DNA of 64,000 bases from Gammaproteobacteria bacterium (GCA_002706685.1 PALV01000023.1:1-64000), one strand, 5' to 3'. Numbered from the stretch's first letter, positions 45,401-54,312 are shown. Program-made: numbers and translations. Notes: generated from the sequence alone by a model not told the origin.

Positions 45401-45805
45401 CTAGCCGCCAGTTACCGGCTCCAGCGTGAATCCCTCGTCAATCCAGCCAGTCACCCCACCAATCATCTTTTTAACTGGCCGGTTCAGACGTGCGAGCCGA
45501 ATCGCGGCCTTGTCGGCACCGTTACAGTGAGGGCCGGCACAGTACACTACAAAGAGCGTGTCAGCGCTATACGCGGCGAGAGTTTCATCGTTGATACGGC
45601 TATGTGGCAGGTGGATGGCTGCCGGCACGTGACCATTCCGATAGCAGTCCTCTCCTCTGACATCCAGCAACACAAAATCCTGCCGGTTGTTGGTGATGGC
45701 GTGATGAACATCCCAGCAGTCGGTCTCAAATTGCAGCAGGGCTTCGAAGTGCGCCAGTGCGGCTGCACTGTCAGCGGCGGCGGGACGGGATACGGCTGAA
45801 GACAT
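45401..45805 (-). CDS. Rhodanese-like sulfurtransferase
   Basis: This 134-residue cytosolic single-domain rhodanese has FVLLDVRGEDCYRNGHVPAAIHLPHSRIND and the active-site loop LFVVYCAGPHCNGADKAAIRLA, in which the first Cys would carry the persulfide. KKMIGGVTGWIDEGF closes the domain. AAGGAGATATCATC provides the ribosome site for ATG 45805, chosen over an upstream in-frame codon. It is divergent from the GlxA-type regulator. Confidence 0.88.
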   Translation of the reverse strand: MSSAVSRPAAADSAAALAHFEALLQFETDCWDVHHAITNNRQDFVLLDVRGEDCYRNGHVPAAIHLPHSRINDETLAAYSADTLFVVYCAGPHCNGADKAAIRLARLNRPVKKMIGGVTGWIDEGFTLEPVTGG

Positions 45806-45932
45806 GATGATATCTCCTTGTCTGTTGGTGAATGACATTGCAGGGGTATTGTGCGCCAGACGTCAGAAAGCGGTAATTGGCTGGAAAGACAATAATCGTT
45901 TATATTCAGCCAGACAGGATGGGAGTTACCGT

Positions 45933-46898
45933 ATGCATAAGGTCGCCGTACTGGTACATGACAAAATCGCTCTGTTTGAGCTGGGCTGCGCTGTGGAGTT
46001 GTTTGCCCTGTCTCGCCCGGAGATGGACAACTGGTATCGCTGTGATGTGGTGTCCTTCTCTGACAATCCTCTAACGGGCACCGGCGGGGTCACGATTGGT
46101 GTCAAACCAGTCGCCAGTCTCGAAGACTATACAATGATCATCGTGCCCAGCTGGGAGACCACTGGCGCCCCCATTCCCGAGTTGATCCGGTCAGAGCTGA
46201 CTGCGGCTTTTCACGCCGGCAAACGGATCATCTCCTTTTGCTCCGGTGCGTTCCTGCTGGCGGCGCTGGGGTTTCTCGATGGTCGCCAGGCAACCACGCA
46301 CTGGCGCTATGCAGAAAAGCTGAAGTCACTGTATCCCCAAATTCAATATCAAGACGACGTTCTGTATGTCTATGACGGACGAATCGGCTGTTCAGCCGGC
46401 AGCGCAGCGGCCATTGATCTGGGCATGGAGGTAATCCGCAGCGACTTTGGTTTTCGTATCGCCAACCACGTGGCACGCCGCCTGGTGATATCAGCCCACC
46501 GGCAGGGCGGGCAGTCCCAGTTTGTGGAAACACCTATGCCAGAGAAACCCAGTCAGTTTTCCAGATCGCTGGACTGGGCCGTGAAGCATCTGTCGTCGCC
46601 GATCGGCATTGATGAATTTGCGGAAAAGGCGCGCATGTCACGGCGCACCTTTGATCGAAAGTTCCGGGACACTTTTGGTGTGTCACCCAAGGAATGGCTG
46701 ACCGCGCAAAGACTGGACGCGGCGCGTCAGTTACTGGAAAGTACGCAACACGATGTTGAGAAAGTGGCTGATTTGTCCGGTTTCGGAAACGCAACAAATT
46801 TGCGCCATCATTTTCGCGAGGCGATTGGGGTATCACCCAGGCGTTACCGTGAACAATTCGGACGGCCCGAATCTGCGCTCCGGGCAAAGTCCGCTTAG
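45933..46898 (+). CDS. GlxA-family regulator (DJ-1/PfpI plus AraC domains)
   Basis: The 321-residue protein has an N-terminal DJ-1/PfpI-like domain (VAVLVHDKIALFELGCAVELF; IISFCSGAFLLAALGFLDGRQATTHWRYAEKL, with Cys in the nucleophile-elbow position). A C-terminal AraC domain follows (PIGIDEFAEKARMSRRTFDRKFRDTFGVSPKEWLTAQRLDAARQLLE; VEKVADLSGFGNATNLRHHFREAIGVSPRRYRE). This is the GlxA/FtrA/CdhR family, in which the first domain senses metabolites. FtrA-like members sit beside a rhodanese gene, as here. GGGAG precedes ATG 45933. Confidence 0.92.
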   Translation: MHKVAVLVHDKIALFELGCAVELFALSRPEMDNWYRCDVVSFSDNPLTGTGGVTIGVKPVASLEDYTMIIVPSWETTGAPIPELIRSELTAAFHAGKRIISFCSGAFLLAALGFLDGRQATTHWRYAEKLKSLYPQIQYQDDVLYVYDGRIGCSAGSAAAIDLGMEVIRSDFGFRIANHVARRLVISAHRQGGQSQFVETPMPEKPSQFSRSLDWAVKHLSSPIGIDEFAEKARMSRRTFDRKFRDTFGVSPKEWLTAQRLDAARQLLESTQHDVEKVADLSGFGNATNLRHHFREAIGVSPRRYREQFGRPESALRAKSA

Positions 46899-46906
46899 CA
46901 CAGCTG

Positions 46907-47404
46907 TTATTCTTTCAAGGTTTCAGACACTCGCTCCAGAATCAAAGAACCCAGACCACTGCCTTTACCACCGCCAATACTGTCAAACACCAAAAAGCCC
47001 TGCAGGTTAGTGCAGACATCAATTAGGCGCCTGCCACGTTCCAGCCCGATCTCGAGCATCTCCTTGGCGGTTTCAGCATCCACGGTCCTGATCTCGGGAC
47101 CCAGGTGTTTCAGCACTTCAGGGGACACACCGACAACCATGTTCCACTCCATGGGCAGGTCTTTGCGCAGGTCGATATCCAGACTCATGATAGTGTTGTA
47201 GAAGAATTCATTTGCTTTTGCATTTTCCAGCGCTATAAGCGAAATCGGGTTATGAAACTCGACTTCCTGATCGGCGGACACTGCAGGTACGCCATTGCCT
47301 GGAGTTGACTGTGAACCCAGGCTTTCGGCCAAGTCACTGGCCAGGCTGGCCCTGATCTCGGGAGAAAGTGCACACAGCAATTCTGAAAGTTCGTGATATT
47401 TCAT
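46907..47404 (-). CDS. Protein with an alpha-tubulin-like C-terminal segment
   Basis: The 165-residue protein has an unrecognised N-terminal region (1-110). Residues 112-161 then align with the H3-S4-T4-H4 region of eukaryotic alpha-tubulin. Key matches are [12 protein letters not shown] (tubulin D.CTGLQGFLVF) and [17 protein letters not shown] (tubulin GGGTGSGLGSLLLERLS in plants and protists). By eye, about 24 of 33 residues are identical over the core. The tubulin signature Thr is Lys here (GGGKGSG, 144-150), and the protein stops right after helix H4, so no full GTPase domain exists. AAGGGAATGCCA supports the ATG at 47404. Function is unknown; a transferred tubulin fragment fused to another domain is the simplest reading. 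Confidence 0.7.
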   Translation of the reverse strand: MKYHELSELLCALSPEIRASLASDLAESLGSQSTPGNGVPAVSADQEVEFHNPISLIALENAKANEFFYNTIMSLDIDLRKDLPMEWNMVVGVSPEVLKHLGPEIRTVDAETAKEMLEIGLERGRRLIDVCTNLQGFLVFDSIGGGKGSGLGSLILERVSETLKE

Positions 47405-47543
47405 TGGCATTCCCTTAGATTAATTATCGTTCTGTTCAAGCAAACAGCTATTCTGCGACATCGATCGAATATAGCACCGGGTACGTAACAATGATTCTCT
47501 TTTCGACACGTCTTTAGGGTTTATCAACAGGAACACTTAAATA

Positions 47544-48050
47544 ATGGCATACAGCCCGACTGACATCCTGTGCGACTTCACTAACCCGGCTCACGCTTCC
47601 CACTGGCGAGCCATCAATGATGGGGTCATGGGCGGCGAGTCCAGCAGTGCGCCTGAAATAAAAGATGGTTGCCTGCACTTTTCCGGCTACATCTCACTGG
47701 AGAATAACGGCGGGTTTGCCTCGATACGATCGCAGCAAGGTATGGATCTCAGCAGCGCAACAGGCGTCAAGCTTCGTGTGCTGGGCGATGGCCGCCGTTA
47801 CCAGTTCCGGCTGTATACCGACGCCAGGTACCACGACTCCCGAATTGCCTACAGTTGCAGTTTCGATACCACCGCCGGTCAATGGCTTGAGGTAGCCATT
47901 GAATTCTCCAGCCTGAAACCCGTATTCCGTGGACGTTCGCTGTCCGGCCCGGCATTTAATGCTGCGGGAGTGGAGCAGATGGGCTTCCTGCTGGCGGATA
48001 AACAGCAGGGAGAATTTCATCTGCTCGTGGACTGGATTCGCACTTTATAA
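47544..48050 (+). CDS. CIA30-family protein
   Basis: The 168-residue protein matches the complex I intermediate-associated protein 30 (NDUFAF1) fold, a galactose-binding-like beta-sandwich: WRAINDGVMGGESSSAPEIKDGCLHFSGYISLENNGGFASIRSQ, then GVKLRVLGDGRRYQFRLYTD and FRGRSLSGPAFNAAGVEQMGFLLADKQQGEFHLLVDWIR. Bacterial members are cytosolic and uncharacterised. The gene has its own upstream AT-rich spacer and stands alone on this strand. Confidence 0.88.
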   Translation: MAYSPTDILCDFTNPAHASHWRAINDGVMGGESSSAPEIKDGCLHFSGYISLENNGGFASIRSQQGMDLSSATGVKLRVLGDGRRYQFRLYTDARYHDSRIAYSCSFDTTAGQWLEVAIEFSSLKPVFRGRSLSGPAFNAAGVEQMGFLLADKQQGEFHLLVDWIRTL

Positions 48051-48057
48051 ACAGACT

Positions 48058-48921
48058 TCAGATCTCTATCTGAATCACTCTGGATACCACGCCAGTGCCA
48101 CCTGCTGACAAAGATGTGATGTCCGTCCCCTCTTTGTTCAGCGACACGTGAATGCAACTGGGCGACGGCTGTACCATGCAATAGCCCTGCTCTATCTGAT
48201 AAGTGTCTTTTACTATGCCAAGATGATCGTGCAGATAGCAGGCCAGTGGCCCCGCGGCCATCCCGGTCGCCGACTCTTCGGCAATACCGTAACGGGGTGC
48301 GAACATGCGTGTCGACGCATCACGACCAGTTTGACTGGTCTCCAGTGTGAACACATAAAATCCGATCAGATCAAATGCCTCAGACAGTTTTTCAATCTGA
48401 CGCTGATCCGGATTAATGTTCTTCAGGGTTTGCAGATCCTTTACTCCCACCAGAATGAATGAGTTGCCCGTATTGGCAATCATCGGGTCGGTAATGGTGC
48501 TGTCTTTGTCGAGTCCCAATGCTTGCAGCACAGCATCTGTCTGGTCAGCAATCTGAGTGTATCCGGGTCCCAGTTGTTCCATATAAGCAAAGTCGCCATT
48601 TACTTGAATCGCTCGTGTGCCATCAATGGTCTCTTTGGAGGTATTGGGTTCGGGCACCAGGCCCTGCTGCGACAGATAGCTGAATGTGGCGATGGTGGCG
48701 TGTCCGCAGTGTGCGATCTGCCTGGTTGGTGTGAAAAACTCCAGCTTGAAGCCGGCGACTTTGGAGCGGGAGACAAACGCTGTCTCGGAAAGGCCGACTT
48801 GCCTGGCGATGCCCTGCTTTTGCCCGGCAGTCAAATCATCGGCATCCAGAACCACACCCGCGGGGTTGCCCCCGTTACTTCCATCAACAAAGGCATTGAC
48901 GATTGCGACGCTGACTTTCAT
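48058..48921 (-). CDS. PhzF-family epimerase/isomerase
   Basis: The 287-residue protein shows the PhzF double hot-dog-like fold: VNAFVDGSNGGNPAGVVLDAD, QVGLSETAFV (the Glu is the catalytic acid-base), FFTPTRQIAHCGHATIATFSYL and GIAEESATGMAAGPLACYL. No phenazine cluster is nearby, so it is a stand-alone isomerase of unknown substrate. The start at 48921 follows the ASCH gene stop by one base, and GGAG of that gene end acts as the ribosome site. Confidence 0.9.
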   Translation of the reverse strand: MKVSVAIVNAFVDGSNGGNPAGVVLDADDLTAGQKQGIARQVGLSETAFVSRSKVAGFKLEFFTPTRQIAHCGHATIATFSYLSQQGLVPEPNTSKETIDGTRAIQVNGDFAYMEQLGPGYTQIADQTDAVLQALGLDKDSTITDPMIANTGNSFILVGVKDLQTLKNINPDQRQIEKLSEAFDLIGFYVFTLETSQTGRDASTRMFAPRYGIAEESATGMAAGPLACYLHDHLGIVKDTYQIEQGYCMVQPSPSCIHVSLNKEGTDITSLSAGGTGVVSRVIQIEI

Positions 48922-48922
48922 T

Positions 48923-49330
48923 TCAGAATATCTCCACCACCTCAAAGCGCTCACAAACCAGCTTCATCCGGGGATCAAAACCACCGTTGCGCTCAAAATA
49001 ACTACGATGGCCACGCCGCCAGCCTTCCAGGTCATCGTCCTCGCCTTCCTGCAGCGCAAACGCCTCATCCACATCCTCAAAAGCCTTGATCTCAACCGAT
49101 ACGGTTCGAATGGCGACCGCCGGCTCACCCTCCCAGGTCTGGGCTATATCTGTTCTGCCTGCTTTGGGCATTGCAGCCGGGTCATCCTCAAATTCGCTCA
49201 GCGCCCCGCAGGTGGCTGTTTTTTTGCCAGCCCTCACCAGCGCCAGCAGTTCATCACAAAGTGGTTTGCTATCGCCAAAGGTGAACATCTGGGCGTCGGG
49301 GTATTTTTGCCGGACTCTGGCGATATCCAT
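48923..49330 (-). CDS. ASCH-domain protein
   Basis: The 135-residue protein has the ASCH/YhfF-like pattern: MFTFGDSKPLCDELLALVRAGKKTATCGAL, AVAIRTVSVEIKAFEDVDEAFALQEGEDDDLEGWRRGHRSYF and MKLVCERFEVVEIF. ASCH domains are RNA- or nucleoside-binding PUA-like folds; some hydrolyse N4-acetylcytidine. It is cotranscribed with PhzF, whose start lies directly after its stop. Confidence 0.88.
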   Translation of the reverse strand: MDIARVRQKYPDAQMFTFGDSKPLCDELLALVRAGKKTATCGALSEFEDDPAAMPKAGRTDIAQTWEGEPAVAIRTVSVEIKAFEDVDEAFALQEGEDDDLEGWRRGHRSYFERNGGFDPRMKLVCERFEVVEIF

Positions 49331-49453
49331 GGTTTCATCTCATCCGCTTTGAGGTATCTGCGCACTTACTCTACAGCCTGGGATGCTTCAATGAGAATAG
49401 CCTGCAGGCTGCATGTGCAAAACAGCATCATAGTTACAGCACAAACTTTAGTA

Positions 49454-49617
49454 GGCAATATATGTCCTTTTGAAATTGATTAACCGTCTTAACAGGCATA
49501 TTATGGCCTTTTATCAATAACATTGTGGCTTTTCAACAGCTGCTTGCAGCACTAACATAAACAGCCAATAATGGCCTAATAACTGATTTATAGTCGATCT
49601 AAAGGCAATATATGGCC
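49454..49617. promoter_or_regulatory. Operator cluster of the hipBA-like locus
   Basis: Three close copies of a 14-base near-palindrome occur: GGCAATATATGTCC (49454-49467), GGCATATTATGGCC (49495-49508) and GGCAATATATGGCC (49604-49617). A weaker copy, AGCCAATAATGGCC, lies at 49563-49576. The last strong copy covers the ATG of the antitoxin gene itself. Multiple sites and this overlap fit cooperative autorepression by a HipB-type protein. Few other elements are visible in the 281-base spacer. Confidence 0.7.
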
Positions 49618-49989
49618 CCTAAAATAGATTTTACAATAGCCCCTCCCACCATCGTGTTACGAGAAATCGGCGAGCGCATGGCGGCCAGCCGGCTGCAGCA
49701 AAACATTACCCAGGACGAATTGGCCGAAAAGTCAGGAGTCGCCGTTCGCACATTACGCCGTTTTGAAGCCGGCAACGGAGGCTCAATGGAGACACTGGTT
49801 CGGCTTCTGCAGGCACTTGATCAGGCTGATTCACTCGACCAGATACTCCCTCGGGCAGGCATCAGCCCCATGCAGGCCATTAAATCGCCCGGTAAACGGG
49901 CCAGCAAAAATAAGTCGCGACAGCGTGCGCGCAAGAAATCCGTCAAGCCCATACCTGCCTGGTCCTGGGATGAGCAGGAGACGCCCTGA
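49612..49989 (+). CDS. HipB-like XRE antitoxin
   Basis: The 125-residue protein contains an XRE helix-turn-helix, LREIGERMAASRLQQNITQDELAEKSGVAVRTLRRFEAGNGGSMETLVRLLQALDQ (about 16-72), followed by a basic Lys/Arg/Ser-rich tail (about 90-115) and a Trp-rich end. The order before a HipA gene and the TGATG junction (stop and start share bases) identify it as the antitoxin/repressor. No upstream ribosome site stands out because an operator copy covers the start. Confidence 0.88.
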   Translation: MAPKIDFTIAPPTIVLREIGERMAASRLQQNITQDELAEKSGVAVRTLRRFEAGNGGSMETLVRLLQALDQADSLDQILPRAGISPMQAIKSPGKRASKNKSRQRARKKSVKPIPAWSWDEQETP

Positions 49990-51293
49990 TGAGCGCTGCC
50001 GTCAGGCTATGGGGAAGAACAATTGGCGCCGTTGTCTGGGATGATGAGCGAGAGCTGGGCGTATTTGAATACGACGACGCGTTTCGCCACTCTGGCATCG
50101 AAGTCAGCCCGATCACCATGCCGCTTAGCCAGGGGATTTATCAGCTTCCTCAACTTAAGGGCAGTTTTTCAAACCTGCCGGGACTGGTTGCCGACAGTCT
50201 GCCAGACAAATTCGGCAACCGGCTGATCGACGCCTGGCTGGCGGCTGAAGGCAGAAAGCCCAACAGCATGAATCCGGTGGAGCGACTTTGTTACATTGGC
50301 CGGCGCGGCATGGGCGCGCTGGAGTTCGAACCCACCGTTGGTCCTCAGGCCGATAATGATTCCCATGTGGATGTGGCTGCGCTGACAAAACTTGCCAACA
50401 AAGTGCTGTCTCAACGCGGAGAGCTTGCTGGGCTGCTTGATGGCAGCACCGAAGATCAGGACCATCTGCAGAATATCCTTCGTGTTGGCACCTCGGCAGG
50501 CGGCGCCCGCGCCAAGGCCCTGCTACTCTGGAATCGCACTACCGGTGAGTTTCGGTCCGGCCAGCTGGCCGGCCCCGAGGGTTTTGAACACTGGCTGTTG
50601 AAGTTTGATGGCATCAGCAATAACCGCGATCGGGAACTGGCTGATCCACAGGGGTTTGGACGGCTGGAGTATGCCTACTACCTGATGGCCAGAGACGCCG
50701 GCATCGACATGAAAGAATGCCGCCTGCACGAAGAAGGCGGCAGAGCACACTTTATGACGCGCCGATTCGACCGCACTGATGCTGGCAAAAAAATTCACAT
50801 GCTGTCACTGGGCGGCCTGTGTCATTACGACTACAACGACCCCAGCAGCTACAGCTATGAACAGGCCATGCAGGCCATCCGACAGATCTGCGAAAACCCG
50901 ATCAAAGATGCTGAGCAGCAATTACTGCGGGCAAGCCTGAACGTCATTGCCAGAAATCAGGACGACCACGTCAAGAACATCGCTTTCCTGATGAACCCTC
51001 AGGGACAATGGTGGCTTTCCCCCGCCTTTGATGTAGCTTACTCCTACAATCCGCAAGGTAAATTCACCGCGCAGCACCAGATGAGCATCAACGGCAAGCG
51101 TGATGGTTTTGTGCTGGAGGACCTGATGGCGCTGGCCACGCTGGGTGGCATAAAACCCAGGCGTGCCCGGGCACTCATCCAGCAGGTCCGCGACAGTGTC
51201 GATAACTGGCCAGTCTACGTTGAAGTGGCGGGTGTCGATGCGCAGATGGCCGAGCAGGTTCGACAGACGCACCGCCTGGCGATTAGCCCGTAG
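49989..51293 (+). CDS. hipA: HipA-family serine/threonine kinase toxin
   Basis: The 434-residue protein has the HipA N-terminal domain (VRLWGRTIGAVVWDDERELGVFEYD; GLVADSLPDKFGNRLIDAWL) and kinase C-terminal domain. TSAGGARAKALLLWN forms the nucleotide loop with the autophosphorylated-Ser equivalent, HFMTRRFDRTD is conserved, ASLNVIARNQDDHVKNIAFLM carries the catalytic Asp, and LSPAFDVAYS is the DFD-like metal motif. HipA kinases inactivate aminoacyl-tRNA synthetases or related targets unless bound by HipB. All key motifs are intact. It shares its first base with the antitoxin stop. Confidence 0.92.
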   Translation: MSAAVRLWGRTIGAVVWDDERELGVFEYDDAFRHSGIEVSPITMPLSQGIYQLPQLKGSFSNLPGLVADSLPDKFGNRLIDAWLAAEGRKPNSMNPVERLCYIGRRGMGALEFEPTVGPQADNDSHVDVAALTKLANKVLSQRGELAGLLDGSTEDQDHLQNILRVGTSAGGARAKALLLWNRTTGEFRSGQLAGPEGFEHWLLKFDGISNNRDRELADPQGFGRLEYAYYLMARDAGIDMKECRLHEEGGRAHFMTRRFDRTDAGKKIHMLSLGGLCHYDYNDPSSYSYEQAMQAIRQICENPIKDAEQQLLRASLNVIARNQDDHVKNIAFLMNPQGQWWLSPAFDVAYSYNPQGKFTAQHQMSINGKRDGFVLEDLMALATLGGIKPRRARALIQQVRDSVDNWPVYVEVAGVDAQMAEQVRQTHRLAISP

Positions 51294-51405
51294 TCAGGGC
51301 CACTGACCCGCAATCATTGCTCAAACATTTAAGCACAACTGAGCTCACTATCGTGTCTGATCAACTGTTTTTGGGTTATCCTTCGGGACATTCGGAGGAG
51401 TATCT

Positions 51406-53250
51406 ATGAGACAAAAGCAAACCAACACCCCTGCCCTGTCAGCTATTGTGCTGACACTGCTACTGAGCTGCCTGAGCTGGACCGCCAGCGCGCAGGAAAC
51501 AAGCTATCAGGTAGACCTGTCCCAGCGCGCGACGCAGACAGTCAATATCGAGGCGCGATTCAGCGATGTCACAGGCGACACTCTGGATTTTCACCTGCCG
51601 GTGTGGCGCTCCGGTCTGTATCTGATCCTGGATTTTGTGGGCACGGTGTCAGGCATCGAGGTCACTGATGGCAATGGTAATGCCCTGCCATTCGAACAGA
51701 CCGCAAAGTCATCCTGGCAGGTCACCCGACCCAATGCCCGCTCTGGTGATGTCGTGCTTCGCTATCGGGTCTATGCGGACAGCCTGACCGACCGCACACG
51801 CCATGTGGATGCCGATCATGCCTTCCTGAATCCGGCCGCCGTGTTCATGTATGCCGACCAGCTGCGCGATGAGCCCATCGAGGTCAACATGGATCTGCCG
51901 GATGGCTGGCGAGCCGCCAGCGGCATGGAACAACCGGACTCCGGTCGTTTTGTTGCCCCGCACTACGATCGCCTGGTGGACTCACCCATAGAAGCTGGCA
52001 CCTTTGATCTGGTCACCTTCGAAGCCGCAGGTATGACGGTAGACTTCCTGATCCACGGTATCTGGGATGGCGATGAAGAGCGTCTGGCCAATGAAATGGC
52101 CGCACTGGTCGAAGCCACGGCAGAGGTTTTTGCGGCCTCCGACACCGGCCTGCCGACCGACTACTACCTGTTTATCCTGCACAGTGGTGATGGTCTCGGT
52201 GGCGGCACTGAGTACTATAACAGCACGCTGGTGCATACCGATCCGCGCGCGTTCTGGGACGAGGATCGCTGGCAGGGTTTTCTGGGACTCATGGCACATG
52301 AGTTTTTCCACACCTGGAACGTCAAGCGCTTCCGACCGGCTTCAATCGATCGCTACGACTACCAGGACATCAATTACACAGAGCTGCTGTGGGTCGCCGA
52401 AGGCCTGACCAGCTATTACGATCAGCTGCTGCCGGTACGCGCCGGCCTGGTGCCAGTGGATGACTATCGTGACCAGCTGGCCAGCGCCATCACCGGCGTT
52501 GTGGATGCGCCAGGCTACAGTCAGGACACGCTGGCACGCGCCAGCTTCGAGGCCTGGACCAAAAACTTCCATCGCGGCACTGACCGGGCAGCCGACAAAC
52601 CCAACCGCACGGTGTCCTTCTACAGCCAGGGCGGACTACTGGGCCTGGTGCTGGATCTGGAAATCCGCCGCATCAGCAACGGCGAGCGCAGCCTGGATAC
52701 CGTGATGACCGCGCTGTATGACGACTTTCCTCTGGGCGGCGGCGGATTCACCTATGCCGATTTCCGCGAGCGATTGGCGGCAGCCGGTGGCGATGCGCTT
52801 GCCGAACAGTTGGATGGCTGGGTCTATGACACTCAGCCGTTGCCACTGGCCGAGGCGCTGGCGTCAATTGGCTGGGTGCTGGAGCGCGAGGACACCAGTG
52901 AAGACCAGGTGCAGGTATCCATTGACGCTCCTGTCCGTGGAAACCCGCCGGTAGTCTCCTACGCACGCCTGGATGGAGCGGCGTGGAATGCTGGTATCAA
53001 CGCAGGCGATGAGCTCATTGCACTGGATGGCGTGCAGATCAGTAACGGCCTGGATGTAATGCTGCGACGCTATAGCCCGGGGGAAGAAGTTGAGTTCACG
53101 CTCTTCCGTGACGGCATCCTCAAAACGCTGCCGCTGACATTGAATCCGGTCATAGGAGATTTTGAAGTTGAAGTGAACGAGGACGCTGGCGAAACAGCTG
53201 CTGAATTGAGAAGCGGCTGGCTTGGCGGTGTTGAGGAAGACGAAGAGTAG
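51406..53250 (+). CDS. Exported M61-family metallopeptidase with PDZ domain
   Basis: The 614-residue protein has a signal peptide ending near SAQ (about 30), an N-terminal beta domain (about 35-200), a gluzincin core with H298-E-F-F-H302 in GLMAHEFFHTWNVKRFRP and WVAEGLTSYYDQLL supplying the third ligand Glu. A C-terminal PDZ domain (about 500-590; NAGINAGDELIALDGVQI) and an acidic tail follow. M61 enzymes are glycyl-aminopeptidase-like. GGAGG lies seven bases before the ATG. It stands alone downstream of hipA. Confidence 0.92.
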   Translation: MRQKQTNTPALSAIVLTLLLSCLSWTASAQETSYQVDLSQRATQTVNIEARFSDVTGDTLDFHLPVWRSGLYLILDFVGTVSGIEVTDGNGNALPFEQTAKSSWQVTRPNARSGDVVLRYRVYADSLTDRTRHVDADHAFLNPAAVFMYADQLRDEPIEVNMDLPDGWRAASGMEQPDSGRFVAPHYDRLVDSPIEAGTFDLVTFEAAGMTVDFLIHGIWDGDEERLANEMAALVEATAEVFAASDTGLPTDYYLFILHSGDGLGGGTEYYNSTLVHTDPRAFWDEDRWQGFLGLMAHEFFHTWNVKRFRPASIDRYDYQDINYTELLWVAEGLTSYYDQLLPVRAGLVPVDDYRDQLASAITGVVDAPGYSQDTLARASFEAWTKNFHRGTDRAADKPNRTVSFYSQGGLLGLVLDLEIRRISNGERSLDTVMTALYDDFPLGGGGFTYADFRERLAAAGGDALAEQLDGWVYDTQPLPLAEALASIGWVLEREDTSEDQVQVSIDAPVRGNPPVVSYARLDGAAWNAGINAGDELIALDGVQISNGLDVMLRRYSPGEEVEFTLFRDGILKTLPLTLNPVIGDFEVEVNEDAGETAAELRSGWLGGVEEDEE

Positions 53251-53265
53251 CTTGCGAGAATAACA

Positions 53266-53706
53266 TCAATCAACCGCAAGCAGGTCTGTCACGGCTTTGC
53301 GGTTATTGGTGTCTTTCAGGAAATTACTCAGGGGCAGAAATAATGACTGCGGCAGATTATCCAGCGCAAACCAGTCCCAGCGCTCGCAGAATTCGGGCTC
53401 CAGGTTTCGTACCTCACCGCTCGGGCAATGCGTGCCAAAATATATTGTCACCCAGTGTCTGCCTGTCTCTGTGAATATATCATCGGAGAAGCCGCATTTA
53501 ACGAGTTGGGCCAGCTCCAGTCCGGTTTCTTCCAGGACTTCGCGGCGGGCGCAGGCTTCAATTCTCTCGCCGGTATCAAGCTTGCCGCCAGGCAGCCCCC
53601 ACGAACCTGCGCCGTCAGCGCCAATCCGTTTGCCCAGTAGAATCTTGCCATTGCGTATGACAAAGGTGCCTACGCCGATTTTTGCGGGTTGTATCGCCTT
53701 GATAAT
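53266..53706 (-). CDS. NUDIX hydrolase with no canonical start codon
   Basis: The intact frame gives about 146 residues. KIGVGTFVIRNGKILLGKR and a perfect NUDIX box, GGKLDTGERIEACARREVLEETGLEL, are followed by HWVTIYFGTHCPSGEVRNLEPEFCERWDWFALDNLP. This resembles the MTH3/NUDT15 group that hydrolyses nucleotides. No ATG, GTG or TTG occurs between the upstream in-frame TAG (53725-53727) and the domain. GGGAG precedes an ATT at 53706, which may be a rare start; alternatively a one-base shift links it to ATG 53738. Simple gene finding would break this gene in two. Confidence 0.8.
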   Translation of the reverse strand: MIKAIQPAKIGVGTFVIRNGKILLGKRIGADGAGSWGLPGGKLDTGERIEACARREVLEETGLELAQLVKCGFSDDIFTETGRHWVTIYFGTHCPSGEVRNLEPEFCERWDWFALDNLPQSLFLPLSNFLKDTNNRKAVTDLLAVD

Positions 53707-53824
53707 GTGCTCCCGGGAAGTTGCCTAATGCCTGCCATGACTACGTGATACAAAGCCAGGCCGATCAGTCATCCAGTCATAACGAAGAAAGTATCAAGCT
53801 GTCAATGAAGCGGAAGTGGATTAG

Positions 53825-53844
53825 TGGCATACTTGAATCTGGCC
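53825..53844 (+). repeat. Upstream direct repeat, copy 1
   Basis: TGGCATACTTGAATCTGGCC lies 57 bases before the small secreted protein gene at 53901 and is repeated with one change at 54313-54332 before the RidA gene. After this copy, GGCCGTG and CACGGCC can pair. Confidence 0.6.
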
Positions 53845-53900
53845 GTGTCTAAACACCCGCACGGCCAATAGACGCAATCAACACAATAACAGGAAAAAAT

Positions 53901-54278
53901 ATGAAATCAGCCATGAAAGCCGGAATCTTCGTATTCCTGGTCACCGCCCTCGCTTCCATAAGCTCCACGCTGTATGCACAGAACTCAGCCGATGGTGTCT
54001 GGAACTTTGTCATGTCAGGCCCCAACGGTGATGTCACTGCGGTCGTCGATCTGTACGCCGATGGCACCTCCCTGATTGGTCAGTTTGAGTTGAGCGACGG
54101 TCGCATCTGGCCGATCAGCAATGGATCAGCCAACGGGCCCACCTTCAGTTTTGAGCTGGAACGTGGCGACTCCGGCGTCATTTATCAAATGTCAGGCACC
54201 GTTAACGGTAATCAGGCGACTGGCACCGCTACTGCCATGGGGACCACCCGCGAATGGAGTATGACGCGAGCGCAATAA
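53901..54278 (+). CDS. Small secreted beta-rich protein of unknown function
   Basis: The 125-residue protein has a signal peptide (MKSAMKAGIFVFLVTALAS...LYAQ). The mature part, with SADGVWNFVMSGPNGDVTAVVDLYADGTSLIGQFELSDGRIWPIS, consists of alternating strands as in lipocalin- or avidin-like small barrels often seen in exported proteins. AGGAAAA precedes the ATG. No enzyme motif is visible. It shares a 20-base upstream repeat with the next gene. Confidence 0.65.
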   Translation: MKSAMKAGIFVFLVTALASISSTLYAQNSADGVWNFVMSGPNGDVTAVVDLYADGTSLIGQFELSDGRIWPISNGSANGPTFSFELERGDSGVIYQMSGTVNGNQATGTATAMGTTREWSMTRAQ

Positions 54279-54312
54279 GCGCAACACAACAGGCGCAGCT
54301 GGCGTCGAATAA

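Noticed and set aside
53448..53663. Separate 71-residue protein antisense to the plus strand
   Set aside because: It is an off-frame reading of the NUDIX box region; the true frame carries the intact domain.
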